Of a DNA stretch of 64,000 nucleotides, positions 1 to 8,587 are shown piece by piece (position 1 is the stretch's first letter; each line of letters starts with the position of its first letter). This stretch comes from Tianweitania aestuarii (GTDB lineage Bacteria; Pseudomonadota; Alphaproteobacteria; Rhizobiales; Rhizobiaceae). Location: NCBI RefSeq assembly GCF_018457165.1, contig NZ_JAFMNX010000002.1:737339-801338 (forward strand). The letters run 5' to 3'. Both the position numbers and the translations under genes were made by a program. A model generated the notes under the pieces. The model worked only from the letters and a program-made list of their open reading frames with translations. It was not told the DNA's origin and did no database searches.

Positions 1-696
1 GTCGAGATCGTGCGCGAGATCGACAGCCTGTCGGACACGGTGCGCGAAAGTTCCGGCGATGTGCGCGGACGCATCAAGATGTCGGCGCCGCGCACCTTCG
101 CCGATGCCGCGATCGGCCAATCGCTGGTGGATTTCGCCAAGGAAAACCCGCAGATCACGCTCGAAGTGCGGCTCGACGACCGTTTCGTGGATCTGGTGGA
201 AGAAGGGTTCGACCTTGCAATCCGCATCACGCGGCTGGAAAGCTCGTCCTTGATCGCGCGCCGGCTGGCGCCTTTCACGACGCGGCTTTGCGCTTCGCCG
301 GCACTGATCGAAAAGCACGGCATTCCGCAAAAGCCACAGGATCTCAGCAGCCTTCCCTGCATCATCGACACCAATACGCGCTATCTGTCGTCCTGGCCCT
401 TTTCCAACGAAGCCGGCGAAACGATCAGCGTGGGCGTAAGCGGTCCGTTGGAGGTCAACAGCCCGCTGGCGAGCCGCGCAGCCGCCGTTTCGGGCCTCGG
501 CTTCGCACTCTTGCCCGATTTCGTGGCAGCACCCGCGATCGAAGCCGGAACGCTGGTGTCGGTGCTGGACGATCGCATTCCGCGCGATGGCGGCATCTTC
601 GTGGTTTATCCCCATCGCCGTTATCTGCCGGCCAAGGTTCGCGCGCTGGTGGATTTCCTCGCTGCCTGGTTCAAGGCCCGCGAAGCACGGATGTAA
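1..696 (+). CDS. LysR-family transcriptional regulator, C-terminal part (5' end outside window)
   Basis: The reading frame is open from base 1, so the start and the N-terminal winged-helix DNA-binding domain lie before the window. About 231 residues remain of a family normally near 300. They cover the linker and the whole periplasmic-binding-like effector domain, with the typical stretches GRIKMSAPRTF, DLAIRI and AVSGLGFALLPDFV. A one-component regulator is expected; the effector and target cannot be read from this fragment. No operon partner is visible downstream, because the next gene starts 95 bases later with its own ribosome binding site. Confidence 0.85.
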   Translation, partial: VEIVREIDSLSDTVRESSGDVRGRIKMSAPRTFADAAIGQSLVDFAKENPQITLEVRLDDRFVDLVEEGFDLAIRITRLESSSLIARRLAPFTTRLCASPALIEKHGIPQKPQDLSSLPCIIDTNTRYLSSWPFSNEAGETISVGVSGPLEVNSPLASRAAAVSGLGFALLPDFVAAPAIEAGTLVSVLDDRIPRDGGIFVVYPHRRYLPAKVRALVDFLAAWFKAREARM

Positions 697-791
697 GGGA
701 TCAGTCTGGAGTGAGTTTACTTCGCTAGGCTTATTTCGTCCCACTTTCGCCGAACTCCTCGGCACAGTGGCGCCAACAACGGGAGCCGGCG

Positions 792-1457
792 ATGCGCCTT
801 TCACGACGAGTCGTCACCAGCCTTGCTGCGCTGGGTGCGCTTGCAGCGTCCACCACGCCGGCTTTTGTGCATCCGCACATCTTTGCCGAAGCGCGTCTCG
901 ATGTGGTGATCGGTGCAGACAACAAGGTCCAGGCGCTGCAGCATGTTTGGCGCTTCGACGACCTGTTTTCGAGCACCGTGCTGGTGGAGTTCGACGCCAA
1001 CAAGGATCTGAAGCTCGATCATCACGAGCTGGAGGAAGTCGGCAAGACCGTCCATGAATCACTTGCCGAATACAATTACTTCCAGGTCGTGACGCAGGAC
1101 GGCAAGGACGTGAAGATGGTCGCGCCCGACAAGCTGATCGCCATGATGGAAGACAACCAGCTGATCATCGTATTCGAATCCAAGCTCGCCGAGCCCCTGC
1201 CCTTGAAGGGCAAGCTCGATTTCGGCGTTTACGACCCGACCTTTTACACTGCGATCGATTTCGTGGACGATCACGCCATGGCTGCCGAACATCTGCCCAA
1301 GGCCTGCAGCCGCTCCGTGATCCGTCCCGATCCGGATGAAGCGATCGCCGCCAACCAGTCCACGCTCACCGATGCCTTCTTCAACGATCCGACAGGCACG
1401 GACATGAGCAAGATCTTCGCGACCAAACTTGAACTGAACTGCACAGCTGCTGGATGA
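792..1457 (+). CDS. DUF1007 family exported protein
   Basis: A 221-residue protein with an N-terminal signal peptide (basic RLSRR, hydrophobic stretch, cleavage near TTPAFVHPH), so it should be periplasmic. The rest matches the DUF1007 pattern: HPHIFAEARLDV after cleavage, an FDANKD segment and a YDPTFYTAIDF segment. DUF1007 genes usually sit directly before NicO-type nickel/cobalt transporters, and here the transporter starts 4 bases after the stop. A periplasmic metal-handling accessory role is inferred from that pairing. The start at 792 follows GGGAG. Confidence 0.85.
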   Translation: MRLSRRVVTSLAALGALAASTTPAFVHPHIFAEARLDVVIGADNKVQALQHVWRFDDLFSSTVLVEFDANKDLKLDHHELEEVGKTVHESLAEYNYFQVVTQDGKDVKMVAPDKLIAMMEDNQLIIVFESKLAEPLPLKGKLDFGVYDPTFYTAIDFVDDHAMAAEHLPKACSRSVIRPDPDEAIAANQSTLTDAFFNDPTGTDMSKIFATKLELNCTAAG

Positions 1458-1461
1458 TTGC

Positions 1462-2553
1462 ATGAAGAAGAACGCCGCGCGCGCGATGTTCGCGCTGATC
1501 GCCGTTGCTTTCGTCATGACCCACTTTCTGGGCCATGCTCACGCACAAAGCTCGTTGGGCATCGGCACGGCCGAGCCATCGATGGCGCCCACCGGGTTTT
1601 TCGGCGGGTTCTTTCAATGGGTGAACGCCTATCAGCAGAGCTTTTACCGCGCCATGACGGTAGCGCTGAAGGGCATGCGCGATGATGGCTCGCAGCTTTG
1701 GCTGCTGATCGGGCTGTCTTTCGCCTATGGCATCTTCCACGCAGCCGGCCCCGGCCACGGCAAGGTGGTGATTTCGAGCTACATGCTGGCCAACAACGTG
1801 GCCTTGCGGCGCGGCATCGTTCTTTCGGTGATCTCCTCGCTGCTGCAGGGTTTGTCGGCGGTGATCGTCATCGGCACCGTGTTTCTGTTCCTGCGCGGCA
1901 CGTCGATCTCCATGACAAAGGCAACGTGGTTCCTGGAAGTGCTGAGCTTCGCCATGGTGGCCGCTTACGGCGCCTGGCTGCTTGCGCGCAAGCTGCGGAA
2001 GTTCATGCCAGCCCTGATGCCGCGTCCCGCGATGGCGACAAGCAGCGGCGCACCCATTCACGACCTGTTTGACGCGCAGCCGGCCTGTGAGACGCCGTCG
2101 GTGATGAACCGCAGCGCCGCTGCCACCACCGGTTCGCGTTTCAGCGCCAGCGAAGCGACGGCCGAACGCATGGAAATCTGCGACGATTGCGGCCAGATGC
2201 ATGCCGTCGATCCATCGCGCCTCCAGGGCGAGCGCTTCGATCTGCGCGCGGCCTGGGCGGCGATCGTTGCCGTTGGCCTGCGCCCCTGCTCCGGCGCGCT
2301 GATCGTTCTGACCTTCTCGCTGCTGAACGGGCTTTGGTTCGGCGGCATCGTTTCGGTCTTCGCCATGGCGCTTGGTACGGCCATCACCGTGTCGCTGCTG
2401 GCAACCCTGGCCGTGATGGCGAAGAACGTGGCGCTCTCGGTTTCCGGCCAAGGCTCGTTCGGGGCGGCGGTTCACACCACGATCGAGATCGCGGGTGCGG
2501 CGGCGCTGCTCCTGATCGGTCTCGCCTTGCTCGGCGCCAGCCTGTCAGCCTAG
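1462..2553 (+). CDS. NicO/RcnA-type nickel-cobalt transporter
   Basis: A 363-residue inner-membrane protein. It has an N-terminal signal or membrane segment, then several transmembrane helices. It contains the family motif HAAGPGHGKVVISSY near residue 93 and, in the second half, GLRPCSGALIVLTFSLLNG, typical of NicO/RcnA metal efflux proteins. A hydrophilic loop of about 80 residues in the middle carries Cys and His (CDDCGQMHAVD) and could sense or bind metal. It is co-transcribed with the DUF1007 gene. Nickel versus cobalt, and export versus import, cannot be decided here. The 3' end overlaps the convergent methionine aminopeptidase gene by 9 bases. Confidence 0.85.
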   Translation: MKKNAARAMFALIAVAFVMTHFLGHAHAQSSLGIGTAEPSMAPTGFFGGFFQWVNAYQQSFYRAMTVALKGMRDDGSQLWLLIGLSFAYGIFHAAGPGHGKVVISSYMLANNVALRRGIVLSVISSLLQGLSAVIVIGTVFLFLRGTSISMTKATWFLEVLSFAMVAAYGAWLLARKLRKFMPALMPRPAMATSSGAPIHDLFDAQPACETPSVMNRSAAATTGSRFSASEATAERMEICDDCGQMHAVDPSRLQGERFDLRAAWAAIVAVGLRPCSGALIVLTFSLLNGLWFGGIVSVFAMALGTAITVSLLATLAVMAKNVALSVSGQGSFGAAVHTTIEIAGAAALLLIGLALLGASLSA

Positions 2554-3306
2554 CTCGTCGGGGCGCAGCGTCAGCACAGATACGCCGGAAGCGGTAACTG
2601 CCACCGTGTGCTCGAACTGCGCCGACAAGGACCCGTCGCGTGTCACCACAGTCCAGCCATCGGCCTGCGTGCGCACGCTGCGGCGACCGCGATTGAGCAT
2701 CGGCTCGATCGTGAACACCATGCCTTCACGCAGCACCATCCCCGTTCCCGGCTTGCCGAAATGGAGGATCTGCGGTTCTTCATGCATCTCGCGCCCGATG
2801 CCGTGACCGCAGAACTCGTGCACCACGGAATAGCCGTTGCGCTTGGCATGACGCTCGATGGCATAGCCGATATCGCCGAGACGCGCGCCGGGACGAACGG
2901 CATGGATGCCCTGCCACATCGCATCATAGGTGGTTTGCACCAACAGCCTGGCCGCCGGGTTCACCTCGCCCACCAGATAGGTCTTGCTGGAATCGGCGAT
3001 GAACCCGTTCTTTTCCAGCGTGATGTCGAAGTTGACGATGTCGCCGTCCCCAAGCACGTCGGATGACGACGGCACGCCATGGCACACGACCTCGTTGATC
3101 GAGGCGTTGAGCACGAAGCCATAATCATACTGCCCCTTGCTCGCAGGACGCGCGGCGAGATCATGCGTGATGAAGCGCTCCACCATGTCGTTGATCTCGA
3201 GCGTCGATCTGCCTAGAAGCGGCGTGCGGTCGATCAGCGTGAAAACGGATGCGAGCAGCCGGCCGGACTCAGCCAGAAGGGCCACCTCATGAGGCTGCTT
3301 GGTCAT
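2545..3306 (-). CDS. map: Type I methionine aminopeptidase
   Basis: A 253-residue cytoplasmic metalloprotease removing the initiator methionine from nascent proteins. It has the full pita-bread fold signature: NEVVCHGVP, the first metal Asp in NFDITLEKNGFIADSS, the His in HEFCGHGIGREMHEEP, the Glu in FTIEPML and the final Glu in QFEHTVAVT. Length is normal for a bacterial type I enzyme. Its ATG overlaps the stop of the upstream ParD-like gene (ATGA), implying translational coupling. This is unlike the usual housekeeping location near rpsB or in the ribosomal protein operon, so it may be a second copy; that cannot be checked within the window. Confidence 0.92.
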   Translation of the reverse strand: MTKQPHEVALLAESGRLLASVFTLIDRTPLLGRSTLEINDMVERFITHDLAARPASKGQYDYGFVLNASINEVVCHGVPSSSDVLGDGDIVNFDITLEKNGFIADSSKTYLVGEVNPAARLLVQTTYDAMWQGIHAVRPGARLGDIGYAIERHAKRNGYSVVHEFCGHGIGREMHEEPQILHFGKPGTGMVLREGMVFTIEPMLNRGRRSVRTQADGWTVVTRDGSLSAQFEHTVAVTASGVSVLTLRPDELG

Positions 3307-3515
3307 CCGTCAAGCACCGCCGTTGAAGGCGCGGAAACGCCAGCCGAACTCAGCTCGCGCGCCATGATCTCAGTGAACGGCACCGTCGGATTGGTTTCGC
3401 AGAGCATGCCGATCCTGATCCAGTAGGCCGCCTGCGCATTGATCGACCGGCAAGACACCTTGCTGACACGGCGCAGCTGCTCATGCAGCTCGTCATCGAT
3501 GTTCACGATGCCCAT
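3303..3515 (-). CDS. ParD-like antitoxin-family protein (ribbon-helix-helix)
   Basis: Start chosen at 3515 (MGIVNIDDELHEQLRRVS), giving 70 residues and placing a GGATGAG ribosome binding site just upstream. An alternative ATG at 3527 lies inside the upstream palindrome. The N-terminal beta strand plus helix (VNIDDELHEQLRRV) followed by SCRSINAQAAYWIRIG fits the ParD-like ribbon-helix-helix family described as type II antitoxin-like. No RelE/ParE toxin adjoins it; the partner in the operon is methionine aminopeptidase, overlapping by 4 bases. Self-regulation through the 3522-3546 palindrome is inferred. Confidence 0.75.
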   Translation of the reverse strand: MGIVNIDDELHEQLRRVSKVSCRSINAQAAYWIRIGMLCETNPTVPFTEIMARELSSAGVSAPSTAVLDG

Positions 3516-3521
3516 AATCTC

Positions 3522-3546
3522 ATCCATATATGAACCATATATGGAT
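3522..3546 (-). promoter_or_regulatory. Perfect 25-bp palindromic operator before the ParD-like/map pair
   Basis: Two 11-bp arms reading ATCCATATATG and its exact reverse complement flank a 3-base centre, AAC. The site lies 6 bases before the ParD-like start and overlaps its ribosome binding site. It is markedly AT-rich in a GC-rich region. A ribbon-helix-helix dimer binding here would repress its own operon; that is inference from position and symmetry. Confidence 0.65.
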
Positions 3547-3589
3547 TGACTACACATCATCTACAAGGATGCCAAGAGCGCTGGAGATC

Positions 3590-3793
3590 TCAGCGCCCCG
3601 CTTGCCGCCGGCTGCGCAGATAGAACACGCCGAAAAAGGCCAGAACGAAGACAACGGCAATGATGCCGGCCGCCATGGTGGAATAGCTGCCGACGGCGAG
3701 CATGATCTTGGGCAGCAGAAAGGCTCCGACGCCGAAAACCAGAAGGAAGATGGCAGCAGCGAGCACTGGGCCGCGATTTTCGGGAGCGATCAT
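3590..3793 (-). CDS. Small two-helix membrane protein of unknown function
   Basis: A 67-residue protein starting MIAPENRGPV. It consists almost entirely of two hydrophobic helices (AAAIFLLVFGVGAFLLP and AAGIIAVVFVLAFFGVFYL) and ends in a basic tail RSRRQAGR, suggesting both ends face the cytoplasm. It starts 26 bases after the stop of the CDF metal exporter gene and is likely co-transcribed with it. I do not recognise a named family. A small partner of the exporter is possible but unsupported. Confidence 0.6.
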   Translation of the reverse strand: MIAPENRGPVLAAAIFLLVFGVGAFLLPKIMLAVGSYSTMAAGIIAVVFVLAFFGVFYLRSRRQAGR

Positions 3794-3819
3794 GTCCGGT
3801 CCTTTCGAGCGATCGGCAA

Positions 3820-4806
3820 TCAGTGCGCGTGCGCGTGCGCAGCGACGTCGGCGCAGGTGTCGCGCTCGGTTTCCACCGTCGCATGGGCGATATTGTGCCG
3901 CTCGGCCAAACGCTTCTTGACGGCGCGCACCACGCTGGAGGGTTCGGCGTCGTCCGTCAAACAGGCATGCAGCGTGGCGATGTTGCGCGATCCGTCCATC
4001 GACCAGACATGCATGTGATGCACTTCTCGCACGCCAGCGATGCTGGATTCGAGGTCGCGAACCACCTCGTCGCGGTCGAGCCGGTCTGGAACGCCTTCCA
4101 GGAGAACCTGGCCGGATTCGCGCATCAGAGCCCAGGCGCTGCGGAACAGAAGAACGGCAACCAGCACCGACAGGATCGGATCGATCGGCCACCAGCCGGT
4201 CGCGATGATCACCAGGGCGGCCACGATTGCCGCGACCGAGCCGAGCAGATCGCCCAGCACATGCAGGATCGCGCCGCGCATGTTCAAACTGTCGCGGTCT
4301 CCGCCATGCAGCACAAAGAATGCGGCGATGTTGACGAGGAGACCAAGCACGGCGATGCCCAGCATCGGCAGGCCCAGAACCTGCACCGGCTCAAAGGCGC
4401 GGCGTACGGCCTCATAAAGAATAAACAGACCGATCGCGAAGACGGTCAGGCCGTTCGTATAAGCGACCAGCGTTTTTACGCGGTCGAAGCCATAGGTCAG
4501 ACGCCCGGTCGGTGCGCGGTCGCCGAGATGAAAAGCATACCAGGCCAGAAGCAGGGCGATGGAATCAGTCAGCATATGGCCGGCATCGGCCACCAGCGCC
4601 AGCGAACCGGTGAGCAGGCCGCCGATCGCTTCGGCAACCATGAAACCGCCGGTCAGAAGCGCTGCGATCAGCACCCGCTTCTTGTCGGTGGAACCATGCA
4701 CATGGCCGTGCCCATGATGATGACCACCATGGCCGTGATCATGCGCGCCGCCACCGTGAGCATGCGTCTCGTGCGAATGGTCGTGATGAGCGTGAGCCTG
4801 CGCCAT
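3820..4806 (-). CDS. Cation diffusion facilitator (CzcD/ZitB/DmeF type) metal exporter
   Basis: A 328-residue inner-membrane proton-coupled exporter for divalent metals such as zinc, cobalt or nickel. The first 40 residues are extremely His-rich (HAHHDHSHETHAHGGG and onward). Six transmembrane helices follow, with the metal-site motif HMLTD in ALVADAGHMLTDSIALLL (helix II) and HVLGD in helix V. A cytoplasmic domain with VREVHHMHVWSMDG follows, and the protein ends HAHAH. Length and domain order are normal for the family. A GNAT gene lies 15 bases upstream on the same strand, so the three genes 5502-3590 may form one transcript. Metal specificity is not readable. Confidence 0.92.
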   Translation of the reverse strand: MAQAHAHHDHSHETHAHGGGAHDHGHGGHHHGHGHVHGSTDKKRVLIAALLTGGFMVAEAIGGLLTGSLALVADAGHMLTDSIALLLAWYAFHLGDRAPTGRLTYGFDRVKTLVAYTNGLTVFAIGLFILYEAVRRAFEPVQVLGLPMLGIAVLGLLVNIAAFFVLHGGDRDSLNMRGAILHVLGDLLGSVAAIVAALVIIATGWWPIDPILSVLVAVLLFRSAWALMRESGQVLLEGVPDRLDRDEVVRDLESSIAGVREVHHMHVWSMDGSRNIATLHACLTDDAEPSSVVRAVKKRLAERHNIAHATVETERDTCADVAAHAHAH

Positions 4807-4821
4807 AATCGTCGTCTCTGC

Positions 4822-5502
4822 TTAAGCAACCTTGTGCTGCAAGTCGCCGAGCTTGCGCTTCTGCCTGCCGTCGGCATCGAAATTGCGGGGATCGAGCCAG
4901 GCGTCATAAGCAGCCTTCAAGGCCGGCCATTCGCTGTCTAGCATGGAAAACCAGGCCGTGTCGCGGTTCTCGCCCTTTTGAATCATGTGCTGGCGAAACA
5001 CGCCTTCGAAGGTGAAGCCGAACCGCTCCGCCGCGCGCTTCGACGGCTCGTTGCGGTTGTTGCACTTCCATTCGTAACGGCGATAGCCGAGATCGAACAC
5101 GTATCTGGCGAACAGATACATGGCTTCGGTGGCGCCGGGTGTTTTCGACAGATCAGGCCCCCAGTAAACGTTGCCGATCTCGGCGACGCCATTGGTCGCG
5201 TCGATCCGCATCAGCGCCTGCCGCCCGACTGCTTTGTCCGTTCTCTGATCAACGACAGCAAAGAACAGCGGATCTTCGCTGGCGGCACATTTCTCCATCC
5301 ACACATCGAAAACCGCACGACCGGTTGCCGCTTCCTCGAACAGATAGCGGAAGCGTTCAGCCGAATGCGACGCTTGCGAGGCCGCAAACAGATCGTCGCC
5401 ATGCCTCGCCGGGTCGAGCGGCTCCAGCCGGACATAGTGGCCTTGCAGCATCTTGCGCTCGGGACGCTGGCGCGGGGTCCAGTGGCTGAGATCGGCGTGC
5501 AT
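4822..5502 (-). CDS. GNAT family N-acetyltransferase (RimJ/RimL-like)
   Basis: A 226-residue cytoplasmic acetyltransferase using acetyl-CoA. The N terminus HYVRLEPLDPARHGDDLF and the C-terminal half (GYRRYEWKCNNRNEPSKRAAERFGFTFEGVFRQ) follow the RimJ/RimL-type GNAT plan, including the Asn-Ser-Ala-Ala-Phe-Gly-Phe run that lines the acetyl-CoA pocket. The substrate cannot be assigned: the family acetylates protein N termini, amino acids or antibiotics. It lies directly upstream of the CDF exporter, in the same direction. Confidence 0.85.
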   Translation of the reverse strand: MHADLSHWTPRQRPERKMLQGHYVRLEPLDPARHGDDLFAASQASHSAERFRYLFEEAATGRAVFDVWMEKCAASEDPLFFAVVDQRTDKAVGRQALMRIDATNGVAEIGNVYWGPDLSKTPGATEAMYLFARYVFDLGYRRYEWKCNNRNEPSKRAAERFGFTFEGVFRQHMIQKGENRDTAWFSMLDSEWPALKAAYDAWLDPRNFDADGRQKRKLGDLQHKVA

Positions 5503-5593
5503 GGGTGAATTACCTCAGGACAGTTCGGCATTGCAGTTCGTTTGCGTTCTGGCACAACTCACCCGGAGGGAAAGACCCAGCGGAGGAACCGGG

Positions 5594-6787
5594 ATGATCC
5601 AGACAATCGCAGGCTTCGACAGGATGGGCGAAGAAAACGCCTTCGCCGTCCTGGCGCGCGCCACCGCTCTTTCGCAGGAAGGACGCGACATCATCAATCT
5701 GGGCATCGGCCAGCCGGATTTCCGCACGCCCGACCACATCGTCGAAGCCGCGATCAAGGCCCTGCGTGACGGTCATCACGGTTACACCCCGGCAACCGGT
5801 CTGCTCGCCACCCGCGAAGCCGTTGTTCGCCGCACGCTGACCACCACCGGCGTCGAAGTCTCGCCCGAAAGCGTGATGATCCTGCCCGGCGGCAAGCCGA
5901 CCATGTTTGCGGCGATCACGATGTTCGGCGAACCGGGCGTCGACATCCTGTATCCCGATCCGGGCTTCCCGATCTATCGCTCCATGATCGAGTTTACCGG
6001 CGCGCGTCCCGTCCCCGTTCCGATCCGCGAAGAAAACGGCTTCGCCTTCTCGGCAGCCGAGACGCTTTCGCTGATCACCCCGCAAACCCGGCTCCTGATC
6101 CTGAACTCGCCCGCCAACCCCACCGGCGGCGTCACTCCGCGTTCAGAGATCGAAGCGCTGGTGAAAGGACTGGAAGCACATCCGCAGGTCGCGATCCTGT
6201 CCGACGAGATCTACGACACGATGATCTATGACGGGCAAGCGCATACTTCGCTTCTGCAGTTCCCCGAAATTCGAGACCGGCTGATCATCCTCAACGGCTG
6301 GTCGAAGACCTGGGCGATGACCGGCTGGCGAATGGGCTGGTCGATCTGGCCAAATGCGCAAAAGAGCGCAAATCTGTACGATAAAGTGCGCAAATTGGCC
6401 GTCAATTGCTGGTCCTGCGTCAACGCGCCAGCGCAATATGCTGGGATCGCGGCCATCGACGGGCCGCAGGATGCAGTCGAAGCGATGATGCGCGCCTTCG
6501 ACAAACGCCTCCAGCTGGTGGTCGAGGGCCTGAACGCGCTGCCCGAAATCCACTGCGCCATCCCGAAAGGCGCCTTCTACGCCTTTCCGAATATCTCCGG
6601 TACAGGCTGGAAAGCAAAGAAACTCGCCTCCGCCCTCCTCGAAGACGCTGGCGTCGCACTGATCGGCGGTCCGGACTTCGGCGTTCTGGGCGAAGGCTAT
6701 CTGCGCCTGTCCTACGCCAATTCCGAAGACAATATCGCACTGGCACTGGAGCGGATGAAAGCCTTCCTGGAAGCCAATCCCGCCTAG
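5594..6787 (+). CDS. Class I/II PLP-dependent aminotransferase
   Basis: A 397-residue cytoplasmic aminotransferase of fold type I. The ATG at 5594 is chosen because GGAGG lies 7 bases before it; the frame is open further upstream without an SD. Visible motifs are [35 protein letters not shown], the PLP-binding Lys at residue 238 in [15 protein letters not shown], and the carboxylate-binding Arg in YLRLSYANS. It most resembles aspartate/aromatic-type aminotransferases (AspC/DapL-like subfamily); the true amino donor is unknown. The stop overlaps that of the convergent SDR gene within one CTAG. Confidence 0.88.
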   Translation: MIQTIAGFDRMGEENAFAVLARATALSQEGRDIINLGIGQPDFRTPDHIVEAAIKALRDGHHGYTPATGLLATREAVVRRTLTTTGVEVSPESVMILPGGKPTMFAAITMFGEPGVDILYPDPGFPIYRSMIEFTGARPVPVPIREENGFAFSAAETLSLITPQTRLLILNSPANPTGGVTPRSEIEALVKGLEAHPQVAILSDEIYDTMIYDGQAHTSLLQFPEIRDRLIILNGWSKTWAMTGWRMGWSIWPNAQKSANLYDKVRKLAVNCWSCVNAPAQYAGIAAIDGPQDAVEAMMRAFDKRLQLVVEGLNALPEIHCAIPKGAFYAFPNISGTGWKAKKLASALLEDAGVALIGGPDFGVLGEGYLRLSYANSEDNIALALERMKAFLEANPA

Positions 6788-7536
6788 CCGCGCCCGACAA
6801 ACGGCATCTTGGTGGCCATCACAGTCATGAACAACACATTAGCCTCCAGCGGCAGGCTCGCCATATGCAGCACGGCATCGGCGACATGGGCGACGTCCAT
6901 CAACGGCTCGGGCGCAAGTGTGCCATTGGCCTGCAAAATGCCCTTGCCCATCTGGTCCGTCATCTCGCTGGCGGCATTGCCGATGTCGATCTGGCCGCAC
7001 GCAATGTCGAACGGCCGTCCATCCAGCGAAAGCGTTTTGGTGAGGCCGGTAATCGCATGTTTGGTGGCGGTATAAGGCACCGAATGGGGCCGTGGCGCAT
7101 GGGCCGAAATCGAACCGTTGTTGATGATGCGCCCACCTTGCGGGCTTTGCCGCCGCATCAGCGCGAAGGCCGAGCGCGCGCATAAAAACGCTCCGGTGAG
7201 ATTAACGCCGACAACCGCGTTCCAGGTCTCGACCGGGATCTCGTCGATCGTGCCTCCGGCAGAAAAGATGCCGGCATTGTTGAACAAGAGGTCGAGGCGA
7301 CCGAACCGGTTTTCGATGTCGTGGAACAGCGCCTCCACAGCATCGGCATCGGACACATCGCAGGAATGCACATGGGTCGTGCTTGCCTCGCCTGCCAGCC
7401 GAGCCGTTTCCTCCAGCGCCTCGCGCCTGCGGCCAGTCAGCACCACGGTCCAGCCATGTTTCGCCAAAGCCAGCGCCGACGCGCGACCGATGCCGCTACC
7501 GGCGCCCGTCACAAGTGCGATCTTGGTTTGCGCCAT
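6784..7536 (-). CDS. Short-chain dehydrogenase/reductase (SDR)
   Basis: A 250-residue NAD(P)-dependent oxidoreductase. Start placed at 7536 ([11 protein letters not shown]), preceded by GGGAGGAAAC. It has the Rossmann TGAGSGIG motif near residue 12, NNAG in LFNNAGIF, and the catalytic Ser in NNGSISAH followed by YTATK (Tyr and Lys four residues apart). In NAD(P)-binding the loop after beta-2 reads TGRRRE, suggesting preference for NADP(H). The substrate is unknown. It stands alone between convergent and divergent neighbours. Confidence 0.9.
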   Translation of the reverse strand: MAQTKIALVTGAGSGIGRASALALAKHGWTVVLTGRRREALEETARLAGEASTTHVHSCDVSDADAVEALFHDIENRFGRLDLLFNNAGIFSAGGTIDEIPVETWNAVVGVNLTGAFLCARSAFALMRRQSPQGGRIINNGSISAHAPRPHSVPYTATKHAITGLTKTLSLDGRPFDIACGQIDIGNAASEMTDQMGKGILQANGTLAPEPLMDVAHVADAVLHMASLPLEANVLFMTVMATKMPFVGRG

Positions 7537-7614
7537 TGTTTCCTCCCTTCCCTCATGCCTTTCGGACATCACGTCTTTGCTTTCGCCTCGTCAACTCCTA
7601 TCAAAAGGACATGA

Positions 7615-8586
7615 GTGCTTTGCCCGGTCGATCCTTTCATGAGTGAGCTTCTTTTCGAAACGGAGGCAAACCCCATTCCGGAGGGTGCTACCGCCGGCAT
7701 GCTCACCATGCGCGATGGCAAGCGCATCCGCTACGCGCTGTTTCGCACCGAAGTCCGGCCGATCCGCGGCACGGTCGTTACGCTGACGGGCCGCAACGAG
7801 TGCATCGAGAAGTACTTCGAAACGGTGCGCGATCTGCAGGCGCGCGGCTTCGAAGTCGTGACGCTGGACTGGCGCGGTCAGGGCAATTCGGATCGCAGCC
7901 ATCGCGATCGCGGGCGCGGCCATATCCGAAGCTTCCACCAATATGTCGAAGATCTCGACCAGCTATTTATCGATGTCGTGCTGCCGGACTGCCGCGCGCC
8001 TTTCTATATGCTCGCCCATTCCGCCGGCGCGCTGATCGCCCTTCTGGCCGCGCCGCGCATGACCAACCGCATCCGCCGCATGGTTCTGTCCGGTCCGTTG
8101 ATCACGCTGACCGGCTACACCACCGACATGCCGTCGGTGAGCCGCGTGTCGAACCTGCTTTATTGGCTGGGATTGGGCGGAATGTATCTCGGCAGCGGCC
8201 CGCGGCCGCGCGAAGCCGCCCCCTTCGAAACCAACAAGGTCACCTCCGACCTTCATCGTTACCGCCGCAACCAGGCGATCTATGCCGCCCATCCCGAACT
8301 GGCGCTTGGCGGCCCAACCGCCGCCTGGGTGCGCGCCATGACGCGAGCGGCGGCGGAGATCCAGGATCAGGCCTTCGTGTCGCGCATGCATATCCCGACC
8401 CTGTTCGTGGCGGCCGGCAACGACACGATCGTGTCCACCCGCGCGATCGAGCTTTACACGCGACGGCTGCGTTCCGGCTCGCTGCTCACGATCGACGGCG
8501 CCAAGCACGAGCTCCTGCAAGAACGCGACACTTTCCGCGACCAGTTCATGGCCGCATTCGACGCTTTCGTGCCGGGCACGGATTAG
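7615..8586 (+). CDS. Alpha/beta hydrolase, lysophospholipase/monoacylglycerol lipase-like
   Basis: About 320 residues of the Hydrolase_4 (serine aminopeptidase S33) type. Landmarks are VVTLDWRGQGNSDR, the nucleophile elbow AHSAGA, the acidic residue around AAGNDTIVS and the catalytic His in DGAKHELLQE. The GTG at 7615 is taken as start because AAAGGA lies 5 bases before it; an in-frame ATG at 7639 has no clear SD. A cytoplasmic lipase or lysophospholipase L2-like role is likely from the family. It ends 1 base before the convergent phosphatase gene. Confidence 0.85.
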   Translation: MLCPVDPFMSELLFETEANPIPEGATAGMLTMRDGKRIRYALFRTEVRPIRGTVVTLTGRNECIEKYFETVRDLQARGFEVVTLDWRGQGNSDRSHRDRGRGHIRSFHQYVEDLDQLFIDVVLPDCRAPFYMLAHSAGALIALLAAPRMTNRIRRMVLSGPLITLTGYTTDMPSVSRVSNLLYWLGLGGMYLGSGPRPREAAPFETNKVTSDLHRYRRNQAIYAAHPELALGGPTAAWVRAMTRAAAEIQDQAFVSRMHIPTLFVAAGNDTIVSTRAIELYTRRLRSGSLLTIDGAKHELLQERDTFRDQFMAAFDAFVPGTD

Positions 8587-8587
8587 A

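Noticed and set aside
5503..5593. Possible riboswitch leader before the aminotransferase
   Set aside because: The stretch with ACCCGGAGGGAAAGACCC looked structured, but no known riboswitch core (SAM-II, SAH or similar) could be matched and the region is only 91 bases.
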